Origin: Defluviitaleaceae bacterium
GTDB taxonomy: Bacteria > Bacillota > Clostridia > Lachnospirales > UBA5962
Assembly: GCA_009787435.1 (NCBI GenBank)
Contig: WRFW01000159.1
Location: 1 to 7,846 of the forward strand
DNA: 7,846 nucleotides
Direction: 5' to 3'
In this document: piece after piece, positions 1 to 6,416 of the stretch
Numbering within the stretch: the stretch's first letter is position 1
How the letters are laid out: the number at the start of each line of letters is the position of its first letter
Made by a program: the position numbers and the translations under genes
Notes under the pieces: model-generated
The model's input: only the letters and a program-made list of their open reading frames with translations
Told to the model about the DNA's origin: nothing
Database searches by the model: none

Positions 1-1
1 A

Positions 2-1294
2 GAACCTAGTAATATAGAAGAAGCAGAACAATTACAAGCTGAAGAAACTATCCCAGTTCAAAACTTAGAGCAAGCTGAAACAGTTAAGGCAGTTGCTGTT
101 CAAAATTCTGGGAGTGATACTAGAAAAAAATCTATGGCAAACCACTCTATATCTGTAAATGTTCAAAAATTAGACCAGCTTTTAAATTTAGTAGGTGAAT
201 TAGTTATAGCCGAAGCTATGGTTACTCAAAACCCAGAGCTTGACGGTTTAGAGTTAGATAGTTTTACTAAGGAATCTAGGCAGCTTCGCAAAATAATAAC
301 AGAAATTCAAGACTCAGTTATGAGTATGAGAATGGTTCCCCTTTCACCAACTTTCTTTAAAATGCAGCGTATCGTTCGTGATATGTGTCGCCAGCTTAAA
401 AAAGATGTTCAGCTTGAGGTTGTCGGCGAAGATACAGAAGTTGATAAAAATATAATAGAGCACATTTCAGACCCATTAATGCACATAATTAGAAACTCTA
501 TAGACCACGGAATAGAACTTCCAGATGTGCGAGCAGAAAAAGGCAAAGATGAAAGAGGAACAGTAGTTTTAGAAGCTAAGAATTCTGGCGGCGATGTTTT
601 AATTATAATTAAAGATGATGGGGCAGGCTTTAACCGCTCTAAAATTTTATCTAAGGCTGCTCGCTTAGGGCTTTTAAGCAAACCGGAAGAAGAGTATACA
701 GATAAAGAAATTTATCAATTTGTTTTCTATCCAGGCTTTTCTACAAATGAGCAAGTTACTTCTTATTCTGGGCGTGGAGTAGGGATGGACGTTGTTAATA
801 CAAATTTAGAGCATGTAGGCGGCACTGTAGTAGCAGATAGTGTTGAGGGTGAAGGAAGCAGCATTACTCTTAAAATTCCTTTAACTTTAGCAATTATAGA
901 CGGTATGATTATAAGAATAGGTGATGCTAAATATACAATACCTATTATGGATATTACACGCTCTTTAAAAGTTAAAAAAAGTGATATAGTAATTGACCCT
1001 AGCCAAAATGAAATGATTAAAATAAGAGGCGAAGTTTTTAATTTAATACGCTTAAAAGATTATTTCGGTTTAGACTATGGATTAGATAAAATAGAAGAGG
1101 GTATAGTTTTAATGCTTGAAAATGCAGACCAAACTATATGTGTATTTGCAGACGAGCTTATAGGTGAGCAGCAAATAGTTGTTAAAAATATACCTAAGTA
1201 TATTAAAAAAGTAAACGGGCTTAGTGGCTGTACATTGCTCGGAAATGGTGATATAAGCTTGATAATTAATGTACCTACTTTTTTTGACAGATAA
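2..1294 (+). CDS. cheA: Chemotaxis histidine kinase CheA, 3' part (5' end outside window)
   Basis: CheA is the cytoplasmic kinase that sits under chemoreceptors with CheW and phosphorylates CheY and CheB. The reading frame is open from base 2, so the gene starts upstream; the ATG at 134 is internal and has no convincing ribosome site. The visible 430 residues begin with a Glu/Gln-rich linker (2-133). The P3 dimerisation domain follows (about 149-400, with LVGELVIAEAMV). Next is the P4 ATPase, with its N box HIIRNSIDHG (482-511), G1 box DDGAG (614-628) and G2 box GRGVGMDVV (770-796). The last part, from about 890, is the CheW-like P5 domain that binds CheW and receptors. The P1 phospho-histidine and P2 domains, normally in the first 250 or so residues, lie off the window. 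All visible ATP-binding motifs look intact, so this should be an active kinase. The gene ends 131 bases before cheW. Confidence 0.96.
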   Translation, partial: EPSNIEEAEQLQAEETIPVQNLEQAETVKAVAVQNSGSDTRKKSMANHSISVNVQKLDQLLNLVGELVIAEAMVTQNPELDGLELDSFTKESRQLRKIITEIQDSVMSMRMVPLSPTFFKMQRIVRDMCRQLKKDVQLEVVGEDTEVDKNIIEHISDPLMHIIRNSIDHGIELPDVRAEKGKDERGTVVLEAKNSGGDVLIIIKDDGAGFNRSKILSKAARLGLLSKPEEEYTDKEIYQFVFYPGFSTNEQVTSYSGRGVGMDVVNTNLEHVGGTVVADSVEGEGSSITLKIPLTLAIIDGMIIRIGDAKYTIPIMDITRSLKVKKSDIVIDPSQNEMIKIRGEVFNLIRLKDYFGLDYGLDKIEEGIVLMLENADQTICVFADELIGEQQIVVKNIPKYIKKVNGLSGCTLLGNGDISLIINVPTFFDR

Positions 1295-1303
1295 AGAACG
1301 GTC

Positions 1304-1407
1304 AAAGGTTAGTTAATACTGCTTAAAGAAGTAAGCTAGCTTTGGCTATACTTTCGGTCAACATAATTTAAGTAACCTTTCTTGCACTTACTTTAAGAAA
1401 GGTTTAC
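1304..1407 (+). promoter_or_regulatory. Structured leader of cheW with alternative pairings
   Basis: A strong hairpin spans 1372-1407. GTAACCTTTCTT (1372-1383) pairs with AAGAAAGGTTTAC (1395-1407) with one bulged base, around an 11-base loop. No T-run follows, so it is not a standard intrinsic terminator; it ends 4 bases before the cheW Shine-Dalgarno AAGGAG (1412-1417). AAAGGTTA (1304-1311) is an exact complement of TAACCTTT (1373-1380), so it competes for the hairpin's left arm. AAGTAAG (1329-1335) is complementary to CTTACTT (1387-1393) in the loop, so a pseudoknot-like contact is possible. It could instead be an mRNA-processing or stability element, or chance pairing in AT-rich DNA. Confidence 0.4.
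1324..1352 (+). promoter_or_regulatory. Possible weak promoter upstream of cheW
   Basis: TAAA at 1324-1327 is followed, 16 bases on, by GGCTATAC (1344-1351). This partly resembles a flagellar sigma-D/sigma-28 promoter (TAAA, about 15 bases, GCCGATAA; 5 of 8 match in the -10 box). The same stretch contains TATACT (1347-1352), a 5-of-6 match to a sigma-A -10 box, but with a poor -35. Neither reading is strong, and cheW may simply be transcribed through from cheA. It is listed because the cheA-cheW gap is much longer than the cheW-cheB gap. Confidence 0.22.
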
Positions 1408-1425
1408 AGATAAGGAGATTGTAAA

Positions 1426-1896
1426 ATGTTAGAAGATTCAGTTGCAATTAACGACAGCTTCACAACAGACACTATAAAAAATAAGTTTTTGCTTTTCAAA
1501 ATAGGCGAAGAAGAGTTTGGAGTTGAAATTTCTTTCGTTCGCGAAATAATAAATATGGTTAATATTACTGGTGTTCCTCATACACCCCATTATTTAAAAG
1601 GCATTATAAATTTGCGTGGTGAAATTGTTCCTATTTTAGAAATACGCTCTAGGTTTATGATGGAAGAAATCCCTTATGATGATTTAACTTGTATTATAAT
1701 AATAGAATATGGCGGCGATAAAATAGGTTTAATAGTTGACGAAGTGAATGAAGTTAAATATATAGATGAGGAAAAAATTGCACCGCCGCCATCTGCTAAA
1801 CTTAGCTATGCAAATTATTTTGTGAAAAATTTAGGCCACACAGATAATGGCGTTGCACTTCTTTTAGAAGTAAATAAATTACTTCACGATGAATAG
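1426..1896 (+). CDS. cheW: Chemotaxis coupling protein CheW
   Basis: CheW is a small cytoplasmic adaptor that couples chemoreceptors to CheA through its SH3-like beta-barrel. At 156 residues it has the usual family length. The CheW fold begins near residue 20 (FLLFKIGEEEFGVEI). The typical signature LKGIINLRGEIVPILEI lies around residues 57-73, including the conserved Arg of NLRG (residue 64). A second sub-barrel motif, IGLIVDEVNEV, follows at about 100-110. The first 19 residues are a short polar extension rich in Asp and Thr. The ATG start is well placed, 8 bases after AAGGAG (1412-1417). It follows cheA and is separated from cheB by only 6 bases, so cheW and cheB are almost certainly co-transcribed. 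A stable hairpin just upstream may affect its translation or message stability. Confidence 0.94.
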   Translation: MLEDSVAINDSFTTDTIKNKFLLFKIGEEEFGVEISFVREIINMVNITGVPHTPHYLKGIINLRGEIVPILEIRSRFMMEEIPYDDLTCIIIIEYGGDKIGLIVDEVNEVKYIDEEKIAPPPSAKLSYANYFVKNLGHTDNGVALLLEVNKLLHDE

Positions 1897-1902
1897 GACA
1901 AA

Positions 1903-2880
1903 ATGAATGTTATAATTTATAGCAGTGGCGAAAATGTAAATGAAGTAAAAAAACTGCTACAAACTAACTCTAAATTTAATTTTGCAGGTATGTATAGTAA
2001 TGATATACCTGCTCTTGAAATGTCTATTGATAGAAATGATAAATTAATATGTATTTTATTTGCTATTAATGATAATATGTTAGTATCAAAAGTGGCTCCT
2101 TTTTTCAAGCTTAAATCTATGAAAATTATAGCTGTTGTAAAAGATGTTAAACAAGGCTTCAGTTCAATTGCTTCTGGTGCAGATGATATGATAGTTTTAC
2201 CAGAAACGGTTGAAGATAAGCTTTACACATTTAATTTAAGTTTAACTACTAAGCTTTCAAATTTGATTAGAGATTATAACTTTAAAAAAGAAGTTAAACA
2301 TGAATTTGAGCAAAAAATTAATAAAGTAATCGCTATAGGTTCTTCAACGGGCGGTGTGGAAGTTATTTTTAGTATATTAAAAAAATTGCCGCAAGATTCA
2401 CCGCCAATATTAATAGTTCAACATATGCCCCCTGTTTTTACAAAGCTTTATTCAGAAAGGATGAATAAAGAATGTAAAATGACTGTTTGGGAAGCAAAAG
2501 ACGGAGATGAATTAAAGGTTGGCTTAGCTTTAATTGCCCCAGGCTCTCAGCAGATGAGAGTAGTTTCAAGGGGAAGTAAATATTATGTTAGCTGTAAAAA
2601 AGAGCCACCAGTTTCAGGTCATATACCGTCTGCAAATGTTTTATTTGATTCTGTTGCAAATGTTATAGGTCCAAAGGCTATAGGCGTAATATTAACTGGC
2701 ATGGGTGATGATGGGGCAGCAGGGCTTTTAAAAATGGTTAAAAAAGGTGCTTTCACAATAGGGCAAGATGAAAAAAGTTCTGTAGTTTATGGTATGCCTA
2801 AAAAAGCATTTGAGCTTGGTGCTGTTCAAGTTCAAGCAAACCCAGATAAGATTGCACAATTATTAATTCAAAATTCATAA
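1903..2880 (+). CDS. cheB: Chemotaxis methylesterase CheB with a degenerate receiver domain
   Basis: CheB removes methyl groups from receptor glutamates and deamidates glutamines, resetting receptor sensitivity in the cytoplasm. The C-terminal domain (about residues 140-325) is a standard CheB methylesterase: GSSTGG with nucleophile Ser148, IVQHMP with His174, and LTGMGDDGA with Asp270 complete the triad. The N-terminal 115 or so residues have receiver-like length and spacing but lack the receiver's key residues. The N-terminal Asp pair is replaced by Ser-Ser (residues 7-8), the strand that normally carries the phospho-acceptor Asp reads ICILFAIND (49-57) with a hydrophobic residue at that place, and the usual FVTKP reads MIVLPE with no Lys. 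A charged linker spans about 120-140. Loss of activation by CheA phosphorylation is inferred. The start lies 6 bases after cheW, with AGGA (1895-1898) overlapping the cheW stop. Confidence 0.94.
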   Translation: MNVIIYSSGENVNEVKKLLQTNSKFNFAGMYSNDIPALEMSIDRNDKLICILFAINDNMLVSKVAPFFKLKSMKIIAVVKDVKQGFSSIASGADDMIVLPETVEDKLYTFNLSLTTKLSNLIRDYNFKKEVKHEFEQKINKVIAIGSSTGGVEVIFSILKKLPQDSPPILIVQHMPPVFTKLYSERMNKECKMTVWEAKDGDELKVGLALIAPGSQQMRVVSRGSKYYVSCKKEPPVSGHIPSANVLFDSVANVIGPKAIGVILTGMGDDGAAGLLKMVKKGAFTIGQDEKSSVVYGMPKKAFELGAVQVQANPDKIAQLLIQNS

Positions 2881-2904
2881 AAATATTTTTTAATTTTAAA
2901 TAAT

Positions 2905-2910
2905 TATAAT
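2905..2910 (+). promoter_or_regulatory. Candidate -10 box for panB in a very AT-rich spacer
   Basis: The stretch 2881-2940 is only about 10% G+C and contains an exact TATAAT at 2905-2910. No good -35 box sits 16-18 bases upstream (the sequence there is like AATATT), so this is weak. If it is used, transcription would begin near 2917 and the hairpin at 2942-2970 would lie inside the panB leader. Confidence 0.28.
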
Positions 2911-2941
2911 TTTGATTGCATGAATATTAATTTAATTCCTT

Positions 2942-2970
2942 AAAACCCCCAACTTTAAATTGGGGGTTTT
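2942..2970 (+). terminator. Intrinsic terminator-like hairpin between cheB and panB
   Basis: AAAACCCCCAA (2942-2952) pairs perfectly with TTGGGGGTTTT (2960-2970) around a 7-base loop, giving an 11-base-pair stem with five G:C pairs. The T-run is only four bases and forms part of the stem. The symmetry (A-run before, T-run after) would let it work in either direction. It most likely ends the cheA-cheW-cheB transcript. Its end is only 18 bases before the panB start codon, which leaves no room for a promoter between them. Confidence 0.8.
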
Positions 2971-2988
2971 AATAAGAAAGGGGTAAAT

Positions 2989-3825
2989 ATGAAAAAAACG
3001 GTTTCAACTTTTCTTGAGGCTAAGGGAAAAAGAAAGCTATCTATGTTAACAGCTTATGATTATTCTATGGCAAAACTTATAGATGAAGCTGGAATAGACT
3101 CTATTCTAGTTGGTGATTCTTTAGGAATGGTAATACAAGGGCAAGAAAATACCCTTTCAGTTACTATAGAAGATATGATATATCATACTAAACTCGTTTC
3201 AAGGGGTGTTAAAAATGCATTAGTAATTGCAGATATGCCTTTTATGAGTTACCAAACTAGCGTTTATGATGCTGTTTCAAATGCCGGAAAGTTGATTAAA
3301 GAGGGCGGGGCAGTTGCCGTTAAACTCGAGGGTGGTATTGAATTTTTAGAAGAGATTAAAACCATTGTGCGAGCTTCTATACCAGTGGCAGGGCATATTG
3401 GGCTTACACCCCAGTCTATTAATGCTTTGGGCGGCTTTAAAGCACAAGGCAAAAATGAAAAAGTGGCAAGAAAACTTATAGAAGAAGCAAAAAAAATTGA
3501 ACAAGCTGGGGCTTTTTGTATTGTAGTTGAATGCGTTCCAGAAGAGCTTACAAAAATTATAACAGAAACAGTTAATATTCCTATTATAGGGATAGGAGCT
3601 GGAAAATATGTAGATGGGCAAGTATTAGTATATCAAGATATGCTAGGAATGTTTAGTGATTTTACACCTAAATTTGTTAAAAGGTACGCTAATACTGGAA
3701 ACATAATTAAAGAAGCCATAGAAACATACATTAAAGAAACTAGCGAGGGCTCTTTCCCCTCAAAAGAACATACGTTTAAAATAGATAAAGAACTAATAGA
3801 AAGGCTTAAAATTGAAAATAATTAA
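2989..3825 (+). CDS. panB: 3-methyl-2-oxobutanoate hydroxymethyltransferase (ketopantoate hydroxymethyltransferase)
   Basis: PanB transfers a hydroxymethyl group from 5,10-methylene-tetrahydrofolate to 3-methyl-2-oxobutanoate, giving ketopantoate, the first committed step to pantothenate and coenzyme A. The protein is a cytoplasmic, Mg-dependent TIM barrel. Its 278 residues are slightly longer than the E. coli enzyme's 264 because of a short charged C-terminal tail. Visible signatures are MLTAYDYSMAKLIDEAGID near the start, LVGDSLGMV with metal ligand Asp43, IADMPFMSY with second ligand Asp82, AVKLEGG with Lys112, HIGLTPQSI at 136-144, the catalytic Glu181 in VVECVPEEL, and GIGAG at 201-205. 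The ribosome site AAAGGGG (2977-2983) sits 5 bases before the ATG, immediately after the terminator hairpin. The stop overlaps the panC start by 14 bases, so the two are translationally linked. Confidence 0.98.
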   Translation: MKKTVSTFLEAKGKRKLSMLTAYDYSMAKLIDEAGIDSILVGDSLGMVIQGQENTLSVTIEDMIYHTKLVSRGVKNALVIADMPFMSYQTSVYDAVSNAGKLIKEGGAVAVKLEGGIEFLEEIKTIVRASIPVAGHIGLTPQSINALGGFKAQGKNEKVARKLIEEAKKIEQAGAFCIVVECVPEELTKIITETVNIPIIGIGAGKYVDGQVLVYQDMLGMFSDFTPKFVKRYANTGNIIKEAIETYIKETSEGSFPSKEHTFKIDKELIERLKIENN

Positions 3826-4642
3826 AGATTTGAATTTAGGAATACATACTAGCGAAGCTTCAAATAATTTTGATACCATAGGCTTTGTTCCAACTATGGG
3901 CTATTTACACGATGGGCATAAAAGCCTTATAAAACGGGCTAGAGATGAAAATAAAATTGTAGTAGTTAGTATTTTTGTTAACCCTATGCAGTTTGCACCG
4001 AATGAAGATTTAGACAAATACCCTAGAAACTTAGAAAGAGATATAAAAATTTGTGAAGATTTAGGCGTTGATTATTTATTTACACCAGAAGCCAACATTA
4101 TTTATAATGAAGACTTCGGAACTCAAGTTTCTTTGCCTAATTTATCAAATAGGCTTTGCGGCATAACTAGACCAACGCACTTTAATGGTGTTTGCACGGT
4201 CGTTTTAAAGCTTTTTAACATAGTTCAACCTACTAATGCTTATTTTGGATTGAAAGATTTTCAACAATATACTATAATAAAAACTATGGTTAGAGACCTT
4301 AATCTAAATATTAACATAGTTGGGTGTGAAATAGTAAGAGATGAAAAAGGGCTTGCTTTAAGTTCTCGCAATGCTTATTTGAGCGAAGAAGAAAAAGAAA
4401 ATGCACTCGTGCTATATGAAGCAATTCAGTATGCTATTAAAAGCGAAGAAAAAAACACTACTAAACTTATAGCTATCTTAAAAGATATTATAAATGAAAA
4501 AGCAAAAGTTGACTATGTTGAAATTGTAAATTCAGACACATTGCAGCCAACAACGATATTAGAAAAAGAAACACAGCTTATAATGGCTGCTTATGTTGGA
4601 AACACTAGGTTAATAGACAATTGGAGGTTACAAGCAAAATGA
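3812..4642 (+). CDS. panC: Pantothenate synthetase (pantoate--beta-alanine ligase)
   Basis: PanC joins pantoate to beta-alanine using ATP, through a pantoyl-adenylate intermediate, to make pantothenate in the cytoplasm. The 276 residues match the family length of about 280. Key motifs are FVPTMGYLHDGH (25-36), the HIGH-like ATP site with His33 and His36; VVSIFVNPMQF (51-61); FGLKDFQQ (145-152); GLALSSRN (180-187), the KMSKS-like loop; and YVGNTRLIDN (261-270). The start is a TTG at 3812, inside the end of panB, supported by AAAGG 7 bases upstream and by the match to the family N-terminus. The gene ends in an ATGA overlap with the lipoprotein gene. Ketopantoate reductase (panE or ilvC) and aspartate decarboxylase (panD), needed for its two substrates, are not in this window. 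Confidence 0.98.
   Translation: MKIIKDLNLGIHTSEASNNFDTIGFVPTMGYLHDGHKSLIKRARDENKIVVVSIFVNPMQFAPNEDLDKYPRNLERDIKICEDLGVDYLFTPEANIIYNEDFGTQVSLPNLSNRLCGITRPTHFNGVCTVVLKLFNIVQPTNAYFGLKDFQQYTIIKTMVRDLNLNINIVGCEIVRDEKGLALSSRNAYLSEEEKENALVLYEAIQYAIKSEEKNTTKLIAILKDIINEKAKVDYVEIVNSDTLQPTTILEKETQLIMAAYVGNTRLIDNWRLQAK
4623..4627 (+). promoter_or_regulatory. Ribosome binding site that decides the lipoprotein start
   Basis: GGAGG lies inside the end of panC, 11 bases before the ATG at 4639. It would be part of the coding sequence if the alternative in-frame TTG at 4621 were used, which argues for the ATG. Confidence 0.75.
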
Positions 4643-5616
4643 GATTAAAAAAATATTTGAAAAAAGCTTTATTGCCAAAAACATTTATATTTGGTGTATT
4701 TTTCATTGTTTCTTGCAGTTCAGAAAATGCCTATAATAATAACTATGAATTAGGCGGAGGCTACCAAAGCCAAGCTGAATACCTTTCTATTTCAGATTTT
4801 TTCACATTTGAACCAAACACAACATTTATTATGAGAAGCACAGCAGATTCACCAATTGAAATAGAACAAGAAATTTTTACTACAATTATTTCAGAAAATT
4901 ATTTTCAACAACGTATATCAAGCATGGGGTTTCAAATTCCAGCCGTATTGCGATATTCAGATGGTGTTTTAAGGCAAATTTATACTTCGGAATTTTATAG
5001 GCATGAAGATTTAACAAACGAACCACCAAATATGGATAATGTTATATTAGTAGAACCTTTAGCATTAGGCACAACTTGGCAAACACCAGACGGGGCAACA
5101 TCCGAAATAACAGCAGTAAATAGAGAAGTAACAACGCCATATGGAACTTTTACAGACACAATAGAAGTTACTAGAACTTTCGCAGATGAGGGTTACTCTG
5201 TTGTTACGGTTTTTGCAAAAGGCTATGCAATGGTGTGGGAAAGATTTCAAACTACAATTAATGGTGAGATATCGTATATAACTATAGAGCTTGTAAACGT
5301 TGTTGAAGGACCTTTAGAAACAAGTATATTTGTTGTAACTCAAGATGAATATGGTGAATTAGATGCCGAACCTGTTACAGTTTATATTAACACAAATCAA
5401 GATTTTGCACAACTTTTTTCAGAGCTTTTAAGCGTAGAAATAAATTCTATAGAAGTAAGTGAAGAAGAACAAATTATACGAGTAGATATAGCTGAGCCTG
5501 TAGAACTTTTTCAACCATTTGCACTTACTATTATAAACTTTTACGTAATAGGGAATTTAACGTTAACTTTAAATGGCGAATTTTTAGAAGAAATATTTTT
5601 AGAGGCGTCTGAGTAA
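4639..5616 (+). CDS. Secreted lipoprotein, possible GerMN-like C-terminal domain, function unknown
   Basis: From the ATG at 4639 this is 325 residues. The N-terminus is a clear lipoprotein signal: basic MRLKKYLKKALLPK, a hydrophobic stretch of about 10 residues, and lipobox IVSC with lipidated Cys26. The protein is therefore expected on the outer face of the membrane. A flexible Asn/Ser/Gly region (27-48) is followed by a beta-rich domain (about 50-222). Its GTTWQTPDGATSEITAV, EVTTPYGTF and FAKGYAMVWERF pattern resembles, from memory, a domain in other Firmicutes lipoproteins. The last part (about 227-320, IFVVTQDEYGEL then VTVYINT) has a strand-helix order reminiscent of GerMN sporulation/germination domains, but much diverged; this is tentative. 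No catalytic motif was seen. It overlaps panC by four bases (ATGA) and sits 20 bases before the hydrolase gene, so it belongs to the panBC transcript. A TTG at 4621 is a less likely start. Confidence 0.88.
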   Translation: MRLKKYLKKALLPKTFIFGVFFIVSCSSENAYNNNYELGGGYQSQAEYLSISDFFTFEPNTTFIMRSTADSPIEIEQEIFTTIISENYFQQRISSMGFQIPAVLRYSDGVLRQIYTSEFYRHEDLTNEPPNMDNVILVEPLALGTTWQTPDGATSEITAVNREVTTPYGTFTDTIEVTRTFADEGYSVVTVFAKGYAMVWERFQTTINGEISYITIELVNVVEGPLETSIFVVTQDEYGELDAEPVTVYINTNQDFAQLFSELLSVEINSIEVSEEEQIIRVDIAEPVELFQPFALTIINFYVIGNLTLTLNGEFLEEIFLEASE

Positions 5617-5636
5617 CTTAAAAAGAGGTTTAAAAA

Positions 5637-6416
5637 TTGAAAAATGAATTTAATCACAAAACAGGAGCCTATTTTGAAATTGACTATGCAAAAATATATT
5701 ATGAAGAAATACAAAACATAGGCAAACCTGTTTTGTTATTTCTTCATGGTGGAATGGGTGATATAACAGACTACAATCCTATAATTCCTTTTTTTGAAGA
5801 AGATTACCACATAATAGGAATAGACAGTCGTGGGCATGGAAAATCTACTTTAGGAACAGAAAAACTTACATACAAACGTTTGCAATTAGATGTTGAATTA
5901 ATAATAAACTATTTGAAGCTTGAAAATATTAACATTATCGGCTTTAGCGATGGTGGAGTTGTCGCTTATCGGCTTGCATTATCTAAAAAAATCTCAATAA
6001 AAAAAATCGTAACATTAGGTGCGGTTTGTGATGAACATAGTGCTGAAAATAATGAAAAATTTTTCGCAAATATTAACTATGAAGATTATATACATATTTT
6101 TAAGAAAAATTTTGATTTCTATGAAAAATATAACCTACAACCCAATACTAAAAAACTTATTAAATATGTGAAACAAATGTGGTTTGATAAATCTAAAGAT
6201 GGCTATCCACACTTAAATATTCAAAACATTAACATACCAACACTAATAGTTAGGGGAAATGATGATTTTGACCCACTCGAACAATATTTTAATCTCGCTG
6301 AAAAAATACCAAATTCTATTCTTTTCAATGTGCCTTTTGAAGGGCATGTGCCAGTTTTTGAGAAGTATCCGCATTTTTTTGCGGAAGTAACAAAAGATTT
6401 TTTCCTCACCTCTTGA
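5637..6416 (+). CDS. Alpha/beta-fold hydrolase, substrate unknown
   Basis: This is a 259-residue single-domain alpha/beta hydrolase, probably cytoplasmic since no signal peptide is visible. It shows the family's full set of features. The oxyanion-hole HGG is at 37-39 (LLFLHGGMGD). DSRGHGKS (63-70) follows strand 4. The nucleophile elbow GFSDGG has Ser104. GNDDFDPLE (207-215) contains the likely acid Asp210. GHVPVFEKYP (236-245) contains His237. The triad is thus complete and the enzyme should be active, probably as an esterase, lipase-like or C-C hydrolase; sequence alone does not give the substrate. The start is a TTG at 5637, 8 bases after AGAGG (5624-5628). It lies 20 bases after the lipoprotein gene and shares its transcript. 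Its TGA stop overlaps the -35 box of the rel promoter, and no terminator follows it. Confidence 0.92.
   Translation: MKNEFNHKTGAYFEIDYAKIYYEEIQNIGKPVLLFLHGGMGDITDYNPIIPFFEEDYHIIGIDSRGHGKSTLGTEKLTYKRLQLDVELIINYLKLENINIIGFSDGGVVAYRLALSKKISIKKIVTLGAVCDEHSAENNEKFFANINYEDYIHIFKKNFDFYEKYNLQPNTKKLIKYVKQMWFDKSKDGYPHLNIQNINIPTLIVRGNDDFDPLEQYFNLAEKIPNSILFNVPFEGHVPVFEKYPHFFAEVTKDFFLTS

Noticed and set aside
134..136. ATG at 134 as the start of cheA or of a short CheA form
   Set aside because: The frame is open back to base 2 with a linker typical of CheA, the P3 domain begins just after, and the bases before the ATG are an A-run without a Shine-Dalgarno. It is an internal Met of a gene that starts off the window.
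409..681. Minus-strand open frame inside cheA, and similar ones at 1075-1305, 1917-2108, 3264-3452, 3346-3621, 5065-5250 and 6221-6409
   Set aside because: All lie opposite clearly coding genes, have low-complexity or family-less proteins rich in Ser, Phe and Cys, and lack ribosome sites; they are shadows of the real genes.
1372..1407. Hairpin before cheW as an intrinsic terminator
   Set aside because: The sequence after it is AGATAAGGAG with no T-run, and the cheW ribosome site follows at once, so ordinary rho-independent termination is unlikely.
4621..4638. TTG at 4621 as start of the lipoprotein
   Set aside because: It would place GGAGG inside the coding sequence and add six residues before a textbook lipoprotein signal; the ATG at 4639 in an ATGA overlap with panC fits better.
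6368..6403. Hairpin TCCGCA/TGCGGA (6368-6385) followed by a T-run (6398-6403) as terminator of the pan operon
   Set aside because: The stem has only six pairs with an all-T loop, the T-run is 12 bases away, and the whole lies within the hydrolase coding region (GxHxP...ExYPHFF end), so it is more likely coding constraint.
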